Shown: positions 34,950-43,209 of the stretch, one piece after another | Layout of the letters: the number at the start of each line of letters is the position of its first letter | How positions within the stretch are numbered: the stretch's first letter is position 1 | From: Rhodococcus maanshanensis NBRC 100610 | GTDB taxonomy: Bacteria; Actinomycetota; Actinomycetes; Mycobacteriales; Mycobacteriaceae | Assembly: GCF_001894865.1 (NCBI RefSeq) | Contig: NZ_BCXA01000034.1 | Location: forward strand, 1 to 64,000 | Length of the DNA: 64,000 bases | Direction of reading: 5' to 3' | Position numbers and translations under genes: made by a program | Notes under the pieces: generated by a model | What the model was told of the DNA's origin: nothing | The model's database searches: none | What the model saw: the letters and a program-made list of their open reading frames with translations, nothing else

Positions 34950-35187
34950 GACGTCGACCGCCTTCTGAGATGTCCGGACGCCGGCCGCGTCTGTCGGCCG
35001 GTCACTACTTGGTGCCCATGCTAACGATGTGCACATGGACCGGCCGGGCAGCACCGCCGCTGCTGCCGCAACTCGTCGGCGGGCAGCATGCCGCCTGGCA
35101 GTTGATGCGCGAGAATGCTTACTTCCGTGGGCTTTGAGCAGGCCGAGCCCGGTGACGACCCCTTTGCCCGAGTACGCCCGCTTCCAG

Positions 35188-35193
35188 TAGCGT
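35188..35193 (+). promoter_or_regulatory. predicted -10 box (TAGCGT) for the TetR gene, leaderless
   Basis: TAGCGT lies eight bases before the GTG at 35202, predicting transcription from the start codon itself. This supports the GTG over the in-frame start at 35115 and explains the missing Shine-Dalgarno site. The same hexamer precedes the IclR, ABC ATPase and MFS genes. Confidence 0.5.
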
Positions 35194-35201
35194 CTGGACA
35201 T

Positions 35202-35783
35202 GTGTCTAGTGAAGCTAAGTTCGAATCCACTCGCCGACGCCTGACCGAGCAGCAGGCCGAGACCGTCGACAAGCTGACCACAGCGGCCGTCGCGGTGCTC
35301 CGGGAGCAGGGATTCTCCGGCCTCACGGTGCGCATGGTGGCGACGGAGGCCGGCGTCGCGGCCGCCACCGCGTACACCTACTTCTCCTCGAAGAGCCACC
35401 TCGTCGCGGAGGTGTTCTGGCGGCGCCTGGCCGCGATCCCGCGGGAGGTACCCACCGACCTCGATCCCGTCGCCCGGGTCTGCCAGGTCCTGCGCGACGT
35501 CGCGCTGCTCGTCTCCGACGAGCCCGCCCTGGCCGCGGCCGCCACCACCGCGATCCTGGGCGACGACCCCGACGTCGAACACCTGCGGTTGCGCATCGGC
35601 AAGGACATCCGCGGGCGCCTCGTCGCGGCCCTCGGCCCCGGGCACGATCCGGACGTGCTCGAGGCGCTCGAGATCGCGTGGTCCGGGGCGCTCGTCCGGG
35701 CCGGAATGGGCTACGAGTCCTACACCCAGATCGCCGATCGACTCGAGACCACCGCCAAGCTGATCATGGCGGGTCAGCAATAG
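35202..35783 (+). CDS. TetR-family transcriptional regulator
   Basis: A 193-residue repressor. The N-terminal helix-turn-helix is seen in LREQGFSGLTVRMVATEAGVAAATAYTYFSSKSHLVAEVFWRR, the normal TetR spacing. The C-terminal ligand domain is variable. GTG 35202 is preferred because the conserved domain starts soon after it and a -10 box is correctly placed. It is divergent from the acyl-CoA dehydrogenase gene and probably represses it and itself. The ligand is most likely an acyl-CoA or the free acid, by analogy with similarly placed regulators. Confidence 0.9.
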   Translation: MSSEAKFESTRRRLTEQQAETVDKLTTAAVAVLREQGFSGLTVRMVATEAGVAAATAYTYFSSKSHLVAEVFWRRLAAIPREVPTDLDPVARVCQVLRDVALLVSDEPALAAAATTAILGDDPDVEHLRLRIGKDIRGRLVAALGPGHDPDVLEALEIAWSGALVRAGMGYESYTQIADRLETTAKLIMAGQQ

Positions 35784-35792
35784 CGTCGCCCG

Positions 35793-37847
35793 CTACCAGG
35801 CCTTCGCCCCGACCAGCGGCAGGTTCAGGAAGCTCGGGCGGTCCGGCGACAGCTGGACGTGCTGCGGCCGGTTCTGACCGTCGGCCATCATCGGGCCGAG
35901 CGGCAGGTACCGGGGAACGCTGGCGGCGTAGACATCCACCCGCAGCCGGTGCCCCGGCTTCAGCAGCGCGTCGGTGGGCACCAGGTTGATGTCGACGGGC
36001 GTCACCTGGCCCGGGATGACGGGCTTGCGCGCGGACACCGTCAGCTTGTGGTGCGGTTCAGTGTAGTCGCCGTTCGCCGACCGCTGGCTCAGCGCCTCGT
36101 CCACCTCGCGCAGCGACGCGGTCAGCGCCCCGTTGGTGAGCGTGGTCGAGGTGCCGTCGGGCGCGACGTCGTTGAGGGTGACCGCCCAGAAGCCGTCGAG
36201 CGCGTCGAGAACGGTCTCCAGGTGCAGGTTCACCGGACCGGACAGCTCGGTCGGCTCCGCGACCGGGGCGCTGGTGAACGCGAGCCCCTCGGCCTCCTGG
36301 ATCCGGGAGTCCTTGCTGCACACCGAGCCCAGGATCACGGTCATGCCCGCGGTGCCCTGCGCGCCGTCGCGGGAGCAGAACCCGCGCAGCCCCGGGGCCG
36401 CCGTGAGCCGCGCCGAGCTCTGCGGCGTGCCCGCGACGAGGCTGCCGTCGCGCGCCGCGTGGCCCGCGGTCCCGCTCGGCGCGTCCGACAGGTACATCCG
36501 CTGGTACTCGACACCCGCGCGGGGGAACTGGTCGGTCGTCGTCCAGCCGTTGCCCTGCTGGTACAGCGTGACCGGGCCGTAGCGGTCGATGCCGTTGTCG
36601 ATTCCCTTGAGCCACTTGTCGAACCAGGCCCGCTCCAGGACGTCGAGCCGCGGCGGCGCGCCCGCCTCACCGAATCCGCCGCCGAAGGTGACGTGGTAGT
36701 TGTCGCTCATGATCAGCTGCTTCTGACCGGCCGGGAGCGGGATCGCGTTGTAGACGCGGGGCTCGCTGTTGGCGAAGATGTCGTGCCAGGCGCCGTAGAG
36801 CATGGTAGGCACGGCGATGTTCTCCACGTTGGCCTTTCGCTCCTGATAGAAGCTGCCGTCCTGCGCGACGCGCAGCGTGGTGGGATCGAGATCGTTCACG
36901 GTCGGGACGGTCATCACCTCGCCCAGTTCGGCGATCAGGGTGAGCGGGTCGCGCAGCCGGTCCTGCAGCCACTGCTGGTCGAACCGCTCCTGTACGAGGG
37001 ACTGCACGTCGGGGATGAGCTTGGTCCCGTTGACGAGCGCGAGCCACACCGGCATGAAGCCGACGCCGAGTCCGCCTCCGGTGCCGACGATGTCGCGGAT
37101 CAGGTCGTTGCCCGGTTCGGTCGGGAAGATCGCCTTCAGCGCGGGCGGGCGGTACCCGGCGGCCTGCAGGGAGTTGATCCCGGAATAGGACACGCCCGCC
37201 ATGCCGACCTTGCCGTTCGACCACGGCTGCTTGCTCACCCAGTCGATGATCTCGACGGAATCCTGCTGCTCACGCGGGCCGAGCGTCTGCCACTGCCCCT
37301 GGGAGAATCCGGTGCCGCGGGTGTCGACGACCACCTGCGTGTAGCCGCTGCGGATGAGGTCCCGGTTCACGGCGAACACGCGCATCCCGCCGCCGGTGAG
37401 CACCTTCGCGGTCTCGCCGACGCCGTCCAGCGGGGTGCCGGCGAGGTCGTAGGAGTTGACCAGATCGACGAGCGTGTCCTCGAGCCCTGGCACGGCCATC
37501 ATCGAGTCGACCATGTTGCTGACCAGCTTGGTGTAGGGCGTCACGTTGAGGATCGACGGCATCTTGGTGTCGACCGGCTTGCCCGAGGCGTCCGCGGGCC
37601 GATAGACGTTGCCCTTGAGCACGGTTCCGTCGCTCATCGTGATCGGCACGTCCCAGTCGATCGCGACGACCGGGTACTCCGGAGGGGCGTCGGCGGTGGC
37701 CAACCACTTCTCGCCGTCCGCTCCCCCGCTCGGGTCGGCGGACGCGGCGCCGCCCGGCGCGACCGCGAGGCCGATCGCCAGGGTTCCTGCCAGGGCCAGC
37801 GTTCCGGTCCGCGACAGCGACCCTCGTCGAGTCATCCGTGTGCGCAT
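35793..37847 (-). CDS. secreted CocE/NonD-family hydrolase (Xaa-Pro dipeptidyl-peptidase S15 type)
   Basis: A 684-residue exported hydrolase. The N-terminus MRTRMTRRG plus a hydrophobic core, cut near ASA-DP (residue 38), is a signal peptide; twin arginines are present but no clear Tat motif. The alpha/beta-hydrolase nucleophile is in GVSYSG (Ser220). The acid is probably in GAWHDIF and the His in DNYHVTFGGG. A C-terminal jelly-roll domain (PVNLHLETVLDALDGFWAVTLNDV) is typical of S15/CocE enzymes. The substrate (an acyl ester or peptide) is unknown. Its stop is 9 bases from the convergent TetR stop. Confidence 0.9.
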   Translation of the reverse strand: MRTRMTRRGSLSRTGTLALAGTLAIGLAVAPGGAASADPSGGADGEKWLATADAPPEYPVVAIDWDVPITMSDGTVLKGNVYRPADASGKPVDTKMPSILNVTPYTKLVSNMVDSMMAVPGLEDTLVDLVNSYDLAGTPLDGVGETAKVLTGGGMRVFAVNRDLIRSGYTQVVVDTRGTGFSQGQWQTLGPREQQDSVEIIDWVSKQPWSNGKVGMAGVSYSGINSLQAAGYRPPALKAIFPTEPGNDLIRDIVGTGGGLGVGFMPVWLALVNGTKLIPDVQSLVQERFDQQWLQDRLRDPLTLIAELGEVMTVPTVNDLDPTTLRVAQDGSFYQERKANVENIAVPTMLYGAWHDIFANSEPRVYNAIPLPAGQKQLIMSDNYHVTFGGGFGEAGAPPRLDVLERAWFDKWLKGIDNGIDRYGPVTLYQQGNGWTTTDQFPRAGVEYQRMYLSDAPSGTAGHAARDGSLVAGTPQSSARLTAAPGLRGFCSRDGAQGTAGMTVILGSVCSKDSRIQEAEGLAFTSAPVAEPTELSGPVNLHLETVLDALDGFWAVTLNDVAPDGTSTTLTNGALTASLREVDEALSQRSANGDYTEPHHKLTVSARKPVIPGQVTPVDINLVPTDALLKPGHRLRVDVYAASVPRYLPLGPMMADGQNRPQHVQLSPDRPSFLNLPLVGAKAW

Positions 37848-37909
37848 CGCTACTCGAACCCCCCATGGATTCTCCGGTGACGCTCGATCGCCGGGTGGCC
37901 GCCGTCACA

Positions 37910-37926
37910 AACTTACTGGATAGTAA
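37910..37926 (-). promoter_or_regulatory. promoter/operator-like site of the CocE-type gene
   Basis: TTACT-GGAT-AGTAA (37913-37926) is a perfect 5-base inverted repeat in an unusually AT-rich patch. On the minus strand a TAAGTT hexamer (37910-37915) fits a -10 box, overlapping the repeat. The CocE start is 63 bases downstream. Confidence 0.4.
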
Positions 37927-38023
37927 CCACCCATACACCCGCCGTCAATACTGAAGTTAACCTCGATTCGCCACTGGGGGAAGCCCGTATCAGCGTTGTG
38001 CGAGAAGGCAATTCGCGCCCGGA

Positions 38024-38494
38024 CTACGCCCAGCCGGACCCCTGTCGCGCGGCCTGATGCTCGACCAGTCGCTCGACGGTTGCGATCAGCCGCGCGCGCT
38101 CCCCCGCATCGAGCGGCGCGAGCAGGTCCTCCTGGGCCTCGACCGCGAGTGCCCCCAGTCGCCGCAGGCGCCGATCCCCCTCGGCGGTGATCGTGACGAC
38201 ATTGCGACGCCGGTCGAGCGGGTCCGGCTCGCGCACGAGGTGGCCGCCGCCCTCGAGTTCGCCGACCACGGCGGCGATATCGCTGCGATCGAGGCGACAG
38301 TGGCGACCGAGCGACGCCTGGCTGAGCGGACCGCAATCGGCGAGCGCGGACAGCACCGAGTAGTGCCACCGGTGCGCCCCGGCCTCCGCCATCCGCTCGT
38401 TGAGCAGGCGCTGGGCGTGGATACCCGCCTGCCCCATCAGCCAGGTCGGCGATCGACGCAGCGCGTCCGGCGGGCCGTCATCGGTGGACTCCAT
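38024..38494 (-). CDS. MarR-family transcriptional regulator
   Basis: A 156-residue winged-helix regulator. The DNA-binding part is [58 protein letters not shown], with the Asp-Arg-Arg wing typical of MarR. ATG 38494 is preferred because TAGGAT (38502-38507) ends seven bases before it, predicting a leaderless mRNA, and the earlier in-frame ATG overlaps this hexamer. It is divergent from the epoxide hydrolase gene. Two identical operator-like sites lie between them, so it most likely represses both genes until its ligand appears. Confidence 0.92.
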   Translation of the reverse strand: MESTDDGPPDALRRSPTWLMGQAGIHAQRLLNERMAEAGAHRWHYSVLSALADCGPLSQASLGRHCRLDRSDIAAVVGELEGGGHLVREPDPLDRRRNVVTITAEGDRRLRRLGALAVEAQEDLLAPLDAGERARLIATVERLVEHQAARQGSGWA

Positions 38495-38501
38495 GCGCAC
38501 C

Positions 38502-38507
38502 ATCCTA
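38502..38507 (-). promoter_or_regulatory. predicted -10 box (TAGGAT) for marR-type gene, leaderless
   Basis: The hexamer on the minus strand ends seven bases before ATG 38494. It lies seven bases from operator copy 1 (38514-38528), so bound protein would block this promoter. Confidence 0.5.
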
Positions 38508-38513
38508 ATAACC

Positions 38514-38556
38514 GTTGGCGCCACCAACAAGTTCTGTTATCGTTGGCGCCACCAAC
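38514..38556. promoter_or_regulatory. duplicated MarR operator (two copies of GTTGGCGCCACCAAC)
   Basis: Identical 15-base elements with inverted GTTGG/CCAAC arms occupy 38514-38528 and 38542-38556, start to start 28 bases. They lie between the divergent MarR and epoxide hydrolase genes. The second overlaps a likely -10 box for the hydrolase (TATCGT, 38538-38543). Confidence 0.8.
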
Positions 38557-38576
38557 AATCAATGCAGGAGGCTCCG

Positions 38577-39707
38577 ATGCCCGACACGACCATCAGCCCG
38601 TACCGGATCGACATCCCCCAGTCCGCACTCGACGACCTGCGCGACCGGCTGGCCCGCACCCGCTGGCCCGACGAGCTCGACGACGCCGGCTGGGACTACG
38701 GCATCCCGCTCGGCCGGATGCGGGAGCTGGCCGAGTACTGGCGCGACGGATACGACTGGCGCGCACACGAGGCCGTCCTCAACCGCCACCCACAGTTCGT
38801 CACCGAAATCGACGGCGCCACCGTGCATTTCCTGCACGTGCGCTCCCCCGAACCCGACGCGACGCCGCTGATCCTCACCCATGGCTGGCCCGGCTCGTTC
38901 ATCGAGTTCCTCGACATCATCGGCCCGCTGTCCGACCCGCGCGCGCACGGCGGCGATCCCGCGGACGCCTTCCACCTGGTGATCCCATCGATCCCCGGCT
39001 TCGGTCCGTCCGGCCCGACCCGCGACCGCGGCTGGGACACCGCCCGCGTCGCCCGCGCCTTCGCGGAACTCATGGACCGGCTGGGCTACGAGCGGTACGG
39101 CGCGCAGGGCGGCGACTGGGGCTCGGGCGTCTCCCGGCTGCTCGCGGTCGTGGCGCCCGAGAACGTGATCGGCGTGCACGTCAACTACCTGCCGCACGGA
39201 CCGGTCCCGACCGAGGGGCTCTCCAACGACGATGCCGCGCGGGTCGAGGTCATCCGGGACTTCCTCGCCAACACGCCCGGCTACATGCGAATGCAGGCCA
39301 CCCGCCCGCAGACCATCGCCTACTCCCTGACCGACTCACCGACCGGCCAGCTGGCCTGGGTCGCCGACAAGGTCAGGGAGTGGACCGACCCGGCGCACCC
39401 GCTGCCGGACGACACGTTGCTGACCAACGTGTCACTGCACTGGTTCTTCGGCACCGCCGGATCCTCGGCGCGGCTGACGTTCGAGTCGGGCGGACCGCGC
39501 AGCGGCGGGCCGACCGGCGTCGCACCTCTCGGGATGGCGGTGTTCGCGCACGACATCGTCCGGCCGGTCCGCAGTATCTCGGAGAAGGCACACCCGACGC
39601 TCGTGCACTGGAGCGAGTTCGACGAGGGCGGGCACTTCGCGGCGCTGGAGGTCCCGGACCTGCTGGTCGGCGACGTGCGGGCGTTCTTCCGGGGCCGTCG
39701 CGGGTAG
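38577..39707 (+). CDS. epoxide hydrolase (alpha/beta-hydrolase with EHN domain)
   Basis: A 376-residue enzyme that opens epoxides to diols. Residues about 5-110 are the EHN lid domain ([22 protein letters not shown]). The oxyanion motif HGWPGS is at 102-107. The nucleophile is Asp180 in GGDWGS, in place of the serine of esterases. The catalytic His is in EGGHFAALE near the C-terminus. ATG 38577 has a perfect AGGAGG five bases upstream. Divergence from a MarR gene with paired operators implies induction by a small hydrophobic compound. It ends 8 bases before the convergent MaoC-like gene. Confidence 0.92.
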   Translation: MPDTTISPYRIDIPQSALDDLRDRLARTRWPDELDDAGWDYGIPLGRMRELAEYWRDGYDWRAHEAVLNRHPQFVTEIDGATVHFLHVRSPEPDATPLILTHGWPGSFIEFLDIIGPLSDPRAHGGDPADAFHLVIPSIPGFGPSGPTRDRGWDTARVARAFAELMDRLGYERYGAQGGDWGSGVSRLLAVVAPENVIGVHVNYLPHGPVPTEGLSNDDAARVEVIRDFLANTPGYMRMQATRPQTIAYSLTDSPTGQLAWVADKVREWTDPAHPLPDDTLLTNVSLHWFFGTAGSSARLTFESGGPRSGGPTGVAPLGMAVFAHDIVRPVRSISEKAHPTLVHWSEFDEGGHFAALEVPDLLVGDVRAFFRGRRG

Positions 39708-39715
39708 CGGCGGCG

Positions 39716-40159
39716 TCAGGGCCTGCGGTGCAGGTACACCTCGGTGAGCAGGCTGAAGACGTCCCGGCCCTGCGCGTCCGCCAGCTGTCCGGTCGTGGTC
39801 ACCAGCCCGCGGCCGCGGTCGTCCAGCTCGACCCCGTCGATCACCATCAGTCCGGTCAGCACATCACCGGGGCGCACGGGACGCAGGAACCGGACGTCCC
39901 GCAGCCCGCGCGCACCGATCACGCTCCAGTGCCGATAGGCGCCGAGCACCGCGAGCCGTTGGTAGACGGCGATGGTGTGCACACCGCTGGCGATGAGTCC
40001 GCCGAAGTACCCGTGCGCGGCCGCCTCCGCGTCGAGATGGGAATCCTGCGGATCCCACACGGTCGAGAAGTCCACCATCTCGGCCTCGCCGACGGTGTGC
40101 GAGCCCAGATCGATGACGTCGCCGACCATCAGGTCCTCGGCGTACTTCACCTCGTCCAT
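39716..40159 (-). CDS. MaoC-like hot-dog dehydratase
   Basis: A 147-residue single hot-dog domain. AEDLMVGDVIDLGSHTV at the start, FSTVWDPQDSHLDAEAA (the Asp-x-x-x-His hydratase motif seen as DPQDSHLD), FGGLIASGVHT and FLRPVRPGDVLTGL match MaoC/R-hydratase proteins. These hydrate enoyl-CoA or act as related thioester enzymes. ATG 40159 is used. It lies 73 bases after the cytosolic solute-binding-fold gene in the same direction and could be the distal gene of the organosulfur operon, although its chemistry does not demand that. Confidence 0.85.
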   Translation of the reverse strand: MDEVKYAEDLMVGDVIDLGSHTVGEAEMVDFSTVWDPQDSHLDAEAAAHGYFGGLIASGVHTIAVYQRLAVLGAYRHWSVIGARGLRDVRFLRPVRPGDVLTGLMVIDGVELDDRGRGLVTTTGQLADAQGRDVFSLLTEVYLHRRP

Positions 40160-40232
40160 GGGTCCATCGTGCCAGGACACCGCCCCGAGCCGGGCAGATC
40201 GGCGCGGGCGCGCCGCGATCGAAGTCGTCGCG

Positions 40233-41180
40233 TCAGACGCGAACGCCGGGCCGGGTGGCCTCCACGGCGTCGCCGATCCACGGCACCACGGCGGCGCGCA
40301 CGTCGACCGGGCTCGGCAGCAGGCCGTTGGCGGCCAGCAGGTTTCCGGCACGCTGCTGCTCGTCGAGGAACGCCTCGCTGACCCGGTGCAGGCCGAACGG
40401 GCGCCCGCGCAGCGCGCGCTCCCAGCGGTCCAGGTCGGCCCGATCGCCGCGGGCGAGGGCGTCGTCGACGAAGTACTGCGCGGCCTCGCGCGGGTTCGCC
40501 TCGATCCACGCGTCGGACTCCTGCAGGGCCGCGATGACGGCCTCGAGCGCCTCGCGGTTGTCCTCCGCGAAGTCCCGGCGGGTGAACCAGAGCGACGGAT
40601 GGCTGAACAGCGATTCGGTGTCCACGAGGGTCCGCAACCGGTGCGACGTCTCGAGCGCCTCGAGGCCCGGGTAGGCCCCGACCCACGCGTTCAGATCCCC
40701 GCGCAGCAGCGCGTCGGCGCCGTCGTTCACGCCGGTGTCGACCGGTTCGATGTCGGCCCAGGTGAGCCCGGCCTGCTCCAGCGCGAACAGGAGCAGTGTG
40801 GTCTGCCAGGATCCGTGCGCGATCCCCACCCGCTTGCCCCTCAGGTCCGCCGCGGTCTCGATGCCGGACTCCGCGAGCGCGACCAGGCGGCCGTTCTCCA
40901 CCCGGGGGCCGGAGATGCCGATGTAGACCACGTCGCGGCCCTTCGCGAGCGCCGTCAGCGGCGGGGTGAAGCCGGTGCCGATGACGTCGTAGCCGCCCTC
41001 GGTGAACAGCCAGTCCGAGTGCAGGCTCGGCAGCCCGGTCTTGGGGTCCACCGCCTCGGCCTCCGGAAGGGCGCGCAGGTCAACCCATTCCACGTCGGGC
41101 AGCGTCCGCTCGAGGATGCCGCGGTGTCGCAGGACGAACAGGGAGTTGTTGTGCGGGAAGTAGCCGACGCGAACGGTCAT
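40233..41180 (-). CDS. SsuA/TauA-like solute-binding-fold protein without signal peptide
   Basis: A 315-residue NMT1/SsuA-type periplasmic-binding fold, seen in VRVGYFPHNNSLFVLRHRG, GIETAADLRGKRVGIAHGSWQTTLL and DALLRGDLNAWVGAYPG. It begins directly with the first beta strand and has no signal peptide or lipobox, so it should stay in the cytoplasm. It may bind a pathway intermediate or be an enzyme of this fold, as DszB is. The Cys of DszB is not present at the equivalent N-terminal place (NNSLF). GAGGAG precedes ATG 41180. It follows the aldolase gene, separated by hairpin repeat copy B. Confidence 0.85.
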   Translation of the reverse strand: MTVRVGYFPHNNSLFVLRHRGILERTLPDVEWVDLRALPEAEAVDPKTGLPSLHSDWLFTEGGYDVIGTGFTPPLTALAKGRDVVYIGISGPRVENGRLVALAESGIETAADLRGKRVGIAHGSWQTTLLLFALEQAGLTWADIEPVDTGVNDGADALLRGDLNAWVGAYPGLEALETSHRLRTLVDTESLFSHPSLWFTRRDFAEDNREALEAVIAALQESDAWIEANPREAAQYFVDDALARGDRADLDRWERALRGRPFGLHRVSEAFLDEQQRAGNLLAANGLLPSPVDVRAAVVPWIGDAVEATRPGVRV

Positions 41181-41216
41181 GGGAAATCTCTCCTCGAAAG
41201 AATGGGGGGTGGGTGA

Positions 41217-41286
41217 GGCGCTTCGCGCCCGTGCGCGGTTGACGAGTGTGGGGACTCGTCAACCGCGCACGGGCGGCGGAGCCGCC
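41217..41286. repeat. hairpin repeat, copy B
   Basis: A perfect 22-base-pair stem (41226-41247 with 41254-41275) has a 6-base loop. It is flanked on one side by the mini-hairpin GGCGC-TTC-GCGCC (41217-41229) and on the other by GGCGGAGCCGCC (41275-41286). It begins right at the aldolase stop codon (41286-41288). Outer arms and tail match copies A and C, but the inner stem sequence is different and still perfectly paired. That implies compensated change or arm exchange. It could end or attenuate transcription before the gene starting at 41180. Confidence 0.85.
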
Positions 41287-41993
41287 TAGACGAGTCCGCG
41301 GCGGCGGGCCTCGTCGACCAGGCCGCTGCGGGACCACTGGGCGACGAGGTTGGTCTTGTCGAATTCGACAGTGCCGCCGACGGACTCGCCGATGGCCTGG
41401 TACTGGGCGCCCTCCTCGAGCAGCACCACGAACTTGGCCAGCTCGAGCAGGCCGTCGCGGCCGATCACGTTGACGCCGCCGTTGGCCTCGAAGATCGCGA
41501 CCAGGTCGGGGTCGCGGACCAGCTCGCCGAGGATGAAGTCGCCCGCGCCGATGCTGCGGTCGATGTGCGGCGGGATGGACCGCGACAACGTCAGCCGCTG
41601 CGAGGCCGCGTACCGGATCGGCAGCGGCTGGTGGGTCTGCGCGAAGCCGCCCAGCCACGGGGTGTGCACGTGCACGATCGAGGTGATCTCCTGGTGCTCG
41701 CGGAACACCTTGGCGTAGCCGGTGACGAAGCCGGCGGAGCCGCGGCCGGAGAGCACCTCGCCGTCGAAGGTCGCGACGACGGGCTCGATGGTGCGGTCGT
41801 CGGCCCAGGGCCCCGGCTCGTTGAGGGCGACGGCGATCTCCTCGCCTGGCACCCGCTCGACGAAGTTGACGGTGCCGTTGGCGGAGACGGTGCCGGTCTC
41901 GCGGAAGACGCGGAATGCCTTCTCCGCATCGCGGGTGGCGCCCTCGACGAACGCGGCGACGGTCTCGGAGACGCGGGATTCGGTGGTGGTCAT
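41286..41993 (-). CDS. class II aldolase/adducin family protein
   Basis: A 235-residue metal-dependent aldolase-fold protein. The metal-binding HVH is at 108-110 (SIVHVHTPW) and a third His at 143 (PPHIDRSIGA). VATFDGEVLSGRGSAGFVTGYAKVF corresponds to the substrate region of fuculose-phosphate-aldolase-like proteins, though the phosphate-binding SSGN motif is not conserved. AGGAGAG precedes ATG 41993. It follows the SsuD-like gene by 28 bases in the organosulfur operon. It may cleave the carbon skeleton left after sulfur removal, or decarboxylate it, but this is inference. Confidence 0.85.
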   Translation of the reverse strand: MTTTESRVSETVAAFVEGATRDAEKAFRVFRETGTVSANGTVNFVERVPGEEIAVALNEPGPWADDRTIEPVVATFDGEVLSGRGSAGFVTGYAKVFREHQEITSIVHVHTPWLGGFAQTHQPLPIRYAASQRLTLSRSIPPHIDRSIGAGDFILGELVRDPDLVAIFEANGGVNVIGRDGLLELAKFVVLLEEGAQYQAIGESVGGTVEFDKTNLVAQWSRSGLVDEARRRGLV

Positions 41994-42021
41994 GGTTTCT
42001 CTCCTGTAATTCGAATGTGGG

Positions 42022-43209
42022 CTAGGGAACGAGGAGCCGTGAGTCCTTCTGGCCCGCAGGGGGACCAAAAGGACTCACGGGCGGCGGAGTCGCCTGGAGC
42101 AGCGGGAGGACCTCCTCGCCGACGCGGTAGGCCTCCTCGAGGTGCGGGTTGCCCGCGAGGATGAACGCGTCGACGCCGAGCTCGCGCAGCTCGTCGAGCC
42201 GCTGCGCGACCTGCTCGTAGCTGCCGACCAGGCCGAACGCGGGACCGCCGCGGATCAGGCTGAACCCGGCCCAGACGTTCGGTTGCACCTCGAGATCGCG
42301 GTAGCCGGTGATGGTCTCGGGCACCCAGCCCTTGATCCTGGCCGCGCCGACCGAGTCGCCCTGGGCGGCGCGGTTGGCGGCGTCGCGGTCGACGAACGCC
42401 CAGCCCTTCTCCACCTCGGCCCAGGCGGCCTCCTCGGTGTGCCGGGCGACGACGTCGATCCGGACCGCGAACTTCGGTGTGCGGCCCAGCTTCTCGGCGT
42501 GCGTGCGGACGCCGTCGAACTTGGCCCGCAGGTCGCCGAACGGCTCGAGCCAGGACAGGTAGTAGTCGCTGTGCAGCCCGGCGGCGCCGACCGCGGCGGC
42601 CGAGGAACCGGAGAAGTAGACCTCAGGGAACGGCTGCCCGGCGAGCCCGGGCGGCAGGGCGGCCCCCGCGGTCCGGAAGAACCGGCCGTCGTGGTCGTAG
42701 GGCTCGCCGTCCCACACCCCGCGCAGGACGTCGAGGAACTCGCTGGTGCGCGCGTAGCGGTCGTCGTGGTTCACCTTGTCGCCCCACCACAGCTGCGCCG
42801 GTCCCCCGCCGCCGCTGATGATGTTGTAGACCAGCCGGCCGCCGGTGGCCCGCTGCAGGCTCGCCGACATCCGCGCGGCCTGCACCGGATGCAGGAACCC
42901 GGGCTGGAAGGCGACCATGAACCGGTAGGTGGTGGTCTCGCGGGCCAGCGCCGCCGCCACCGCCCACGGGTCCTCGGTGACCGGGAACGAGGGCAGCAGC
43001 CCGCCGAGGAACCCGGCCGACTCCGACGCCTTGGCCACCGCCGCCATGTGGTCGATATAGCCGTAGCCGTCGAGTTCGCCGCCGCGGATCGCGGGCGCGA
43101 TGTTGCCGGGACCGTGCCCGTTCGCCTCCCCGCGGTTGTAGCGGCGGGGGGTGCGCAGCGACGCGTGGTCGCCCTCCATCCCGATGCGCCAGTAGAAGTC
43201 GATGCTCAT
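42022..43209 (-). CDS. SsuD-like alkanesulfonate/LLM flavin-dependent monooxygenase
   Basis: A 395-residue LLM-class FMNH2-dependent monooxygenase. YIDHMAAVAKASESAGFLGGLLP, GGRLVYNIISGGGG, FPEVYFSGSSAAAVG and the end segment FILAGNPHLEEAYRVGEEVLPLL follow SsuD closely. SsuD releases sulfite from alkanesulfonates using reduced flavin. The last 17 residues (SPFGPPAGQKDSRLLVP) are encoded by hairpin repeat copy C and are not family sequence. The ATG at 43209 overlaps the stop of the second monooxygenase gene (ATGA). A flavin reductase is not encoded nearby and must come from elsewhere. Confidence 0.92.
   Translation of the reverse strand: MSIDFYWRIGMEGDHASLRTPRRYNRGEANGHGPGNIAPAIRGGELDGYGYIDHMAAVAKASESAGFLGGLLPSFPVTEDPWAVAAALARETTTYRFMVAFQPGFLHPVQAARMSASLQRATGGRLVYNIISGGGGPAQLWWGDKVNHDDRYARTSEFLDVLRGVWDGEPYDHDGRFFRTAGAALPPGLAGQPFPEVYFSGSSAAAVGAAGLHSDYYLSWLEPFGDLRAKFDGVRTHAEKLGRTPKFAVRIDVVARHTEEAAWAEVEKGWAFVDRDAANRAAQGDSVGAARIKGWVPETITGYRDLEVQPNVWAGFSLIRGGPAFGLVGSYEQVAQRLDELRELGVDAFILAGNPHLEEAYRVGEEVLPLLQATPPPVSPFGPPAGQKDSRLLVP
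42037..42094. repeat. hairpin repeat, copy C, inside the 3' end of a coding gene
   Basis: Arms 42037-42052 and 42065-42080 pair over 16 bases with one mismatch around a 12-base loop. The tail GGCGGAGTCGCC matches the other copies. The core is nearly the same sequence as copy A 28 kb away. It forms the last codons of the SsuD-like gene. Confidence 0.8.

Noticed and set aside
41286-42068. Longer aldolase frame starting at 42068
   Set aside because: The first 25 codons run through the hairpin repeat and the monooxygenase stop. ATG 41993 has AGGAGAG upstream.
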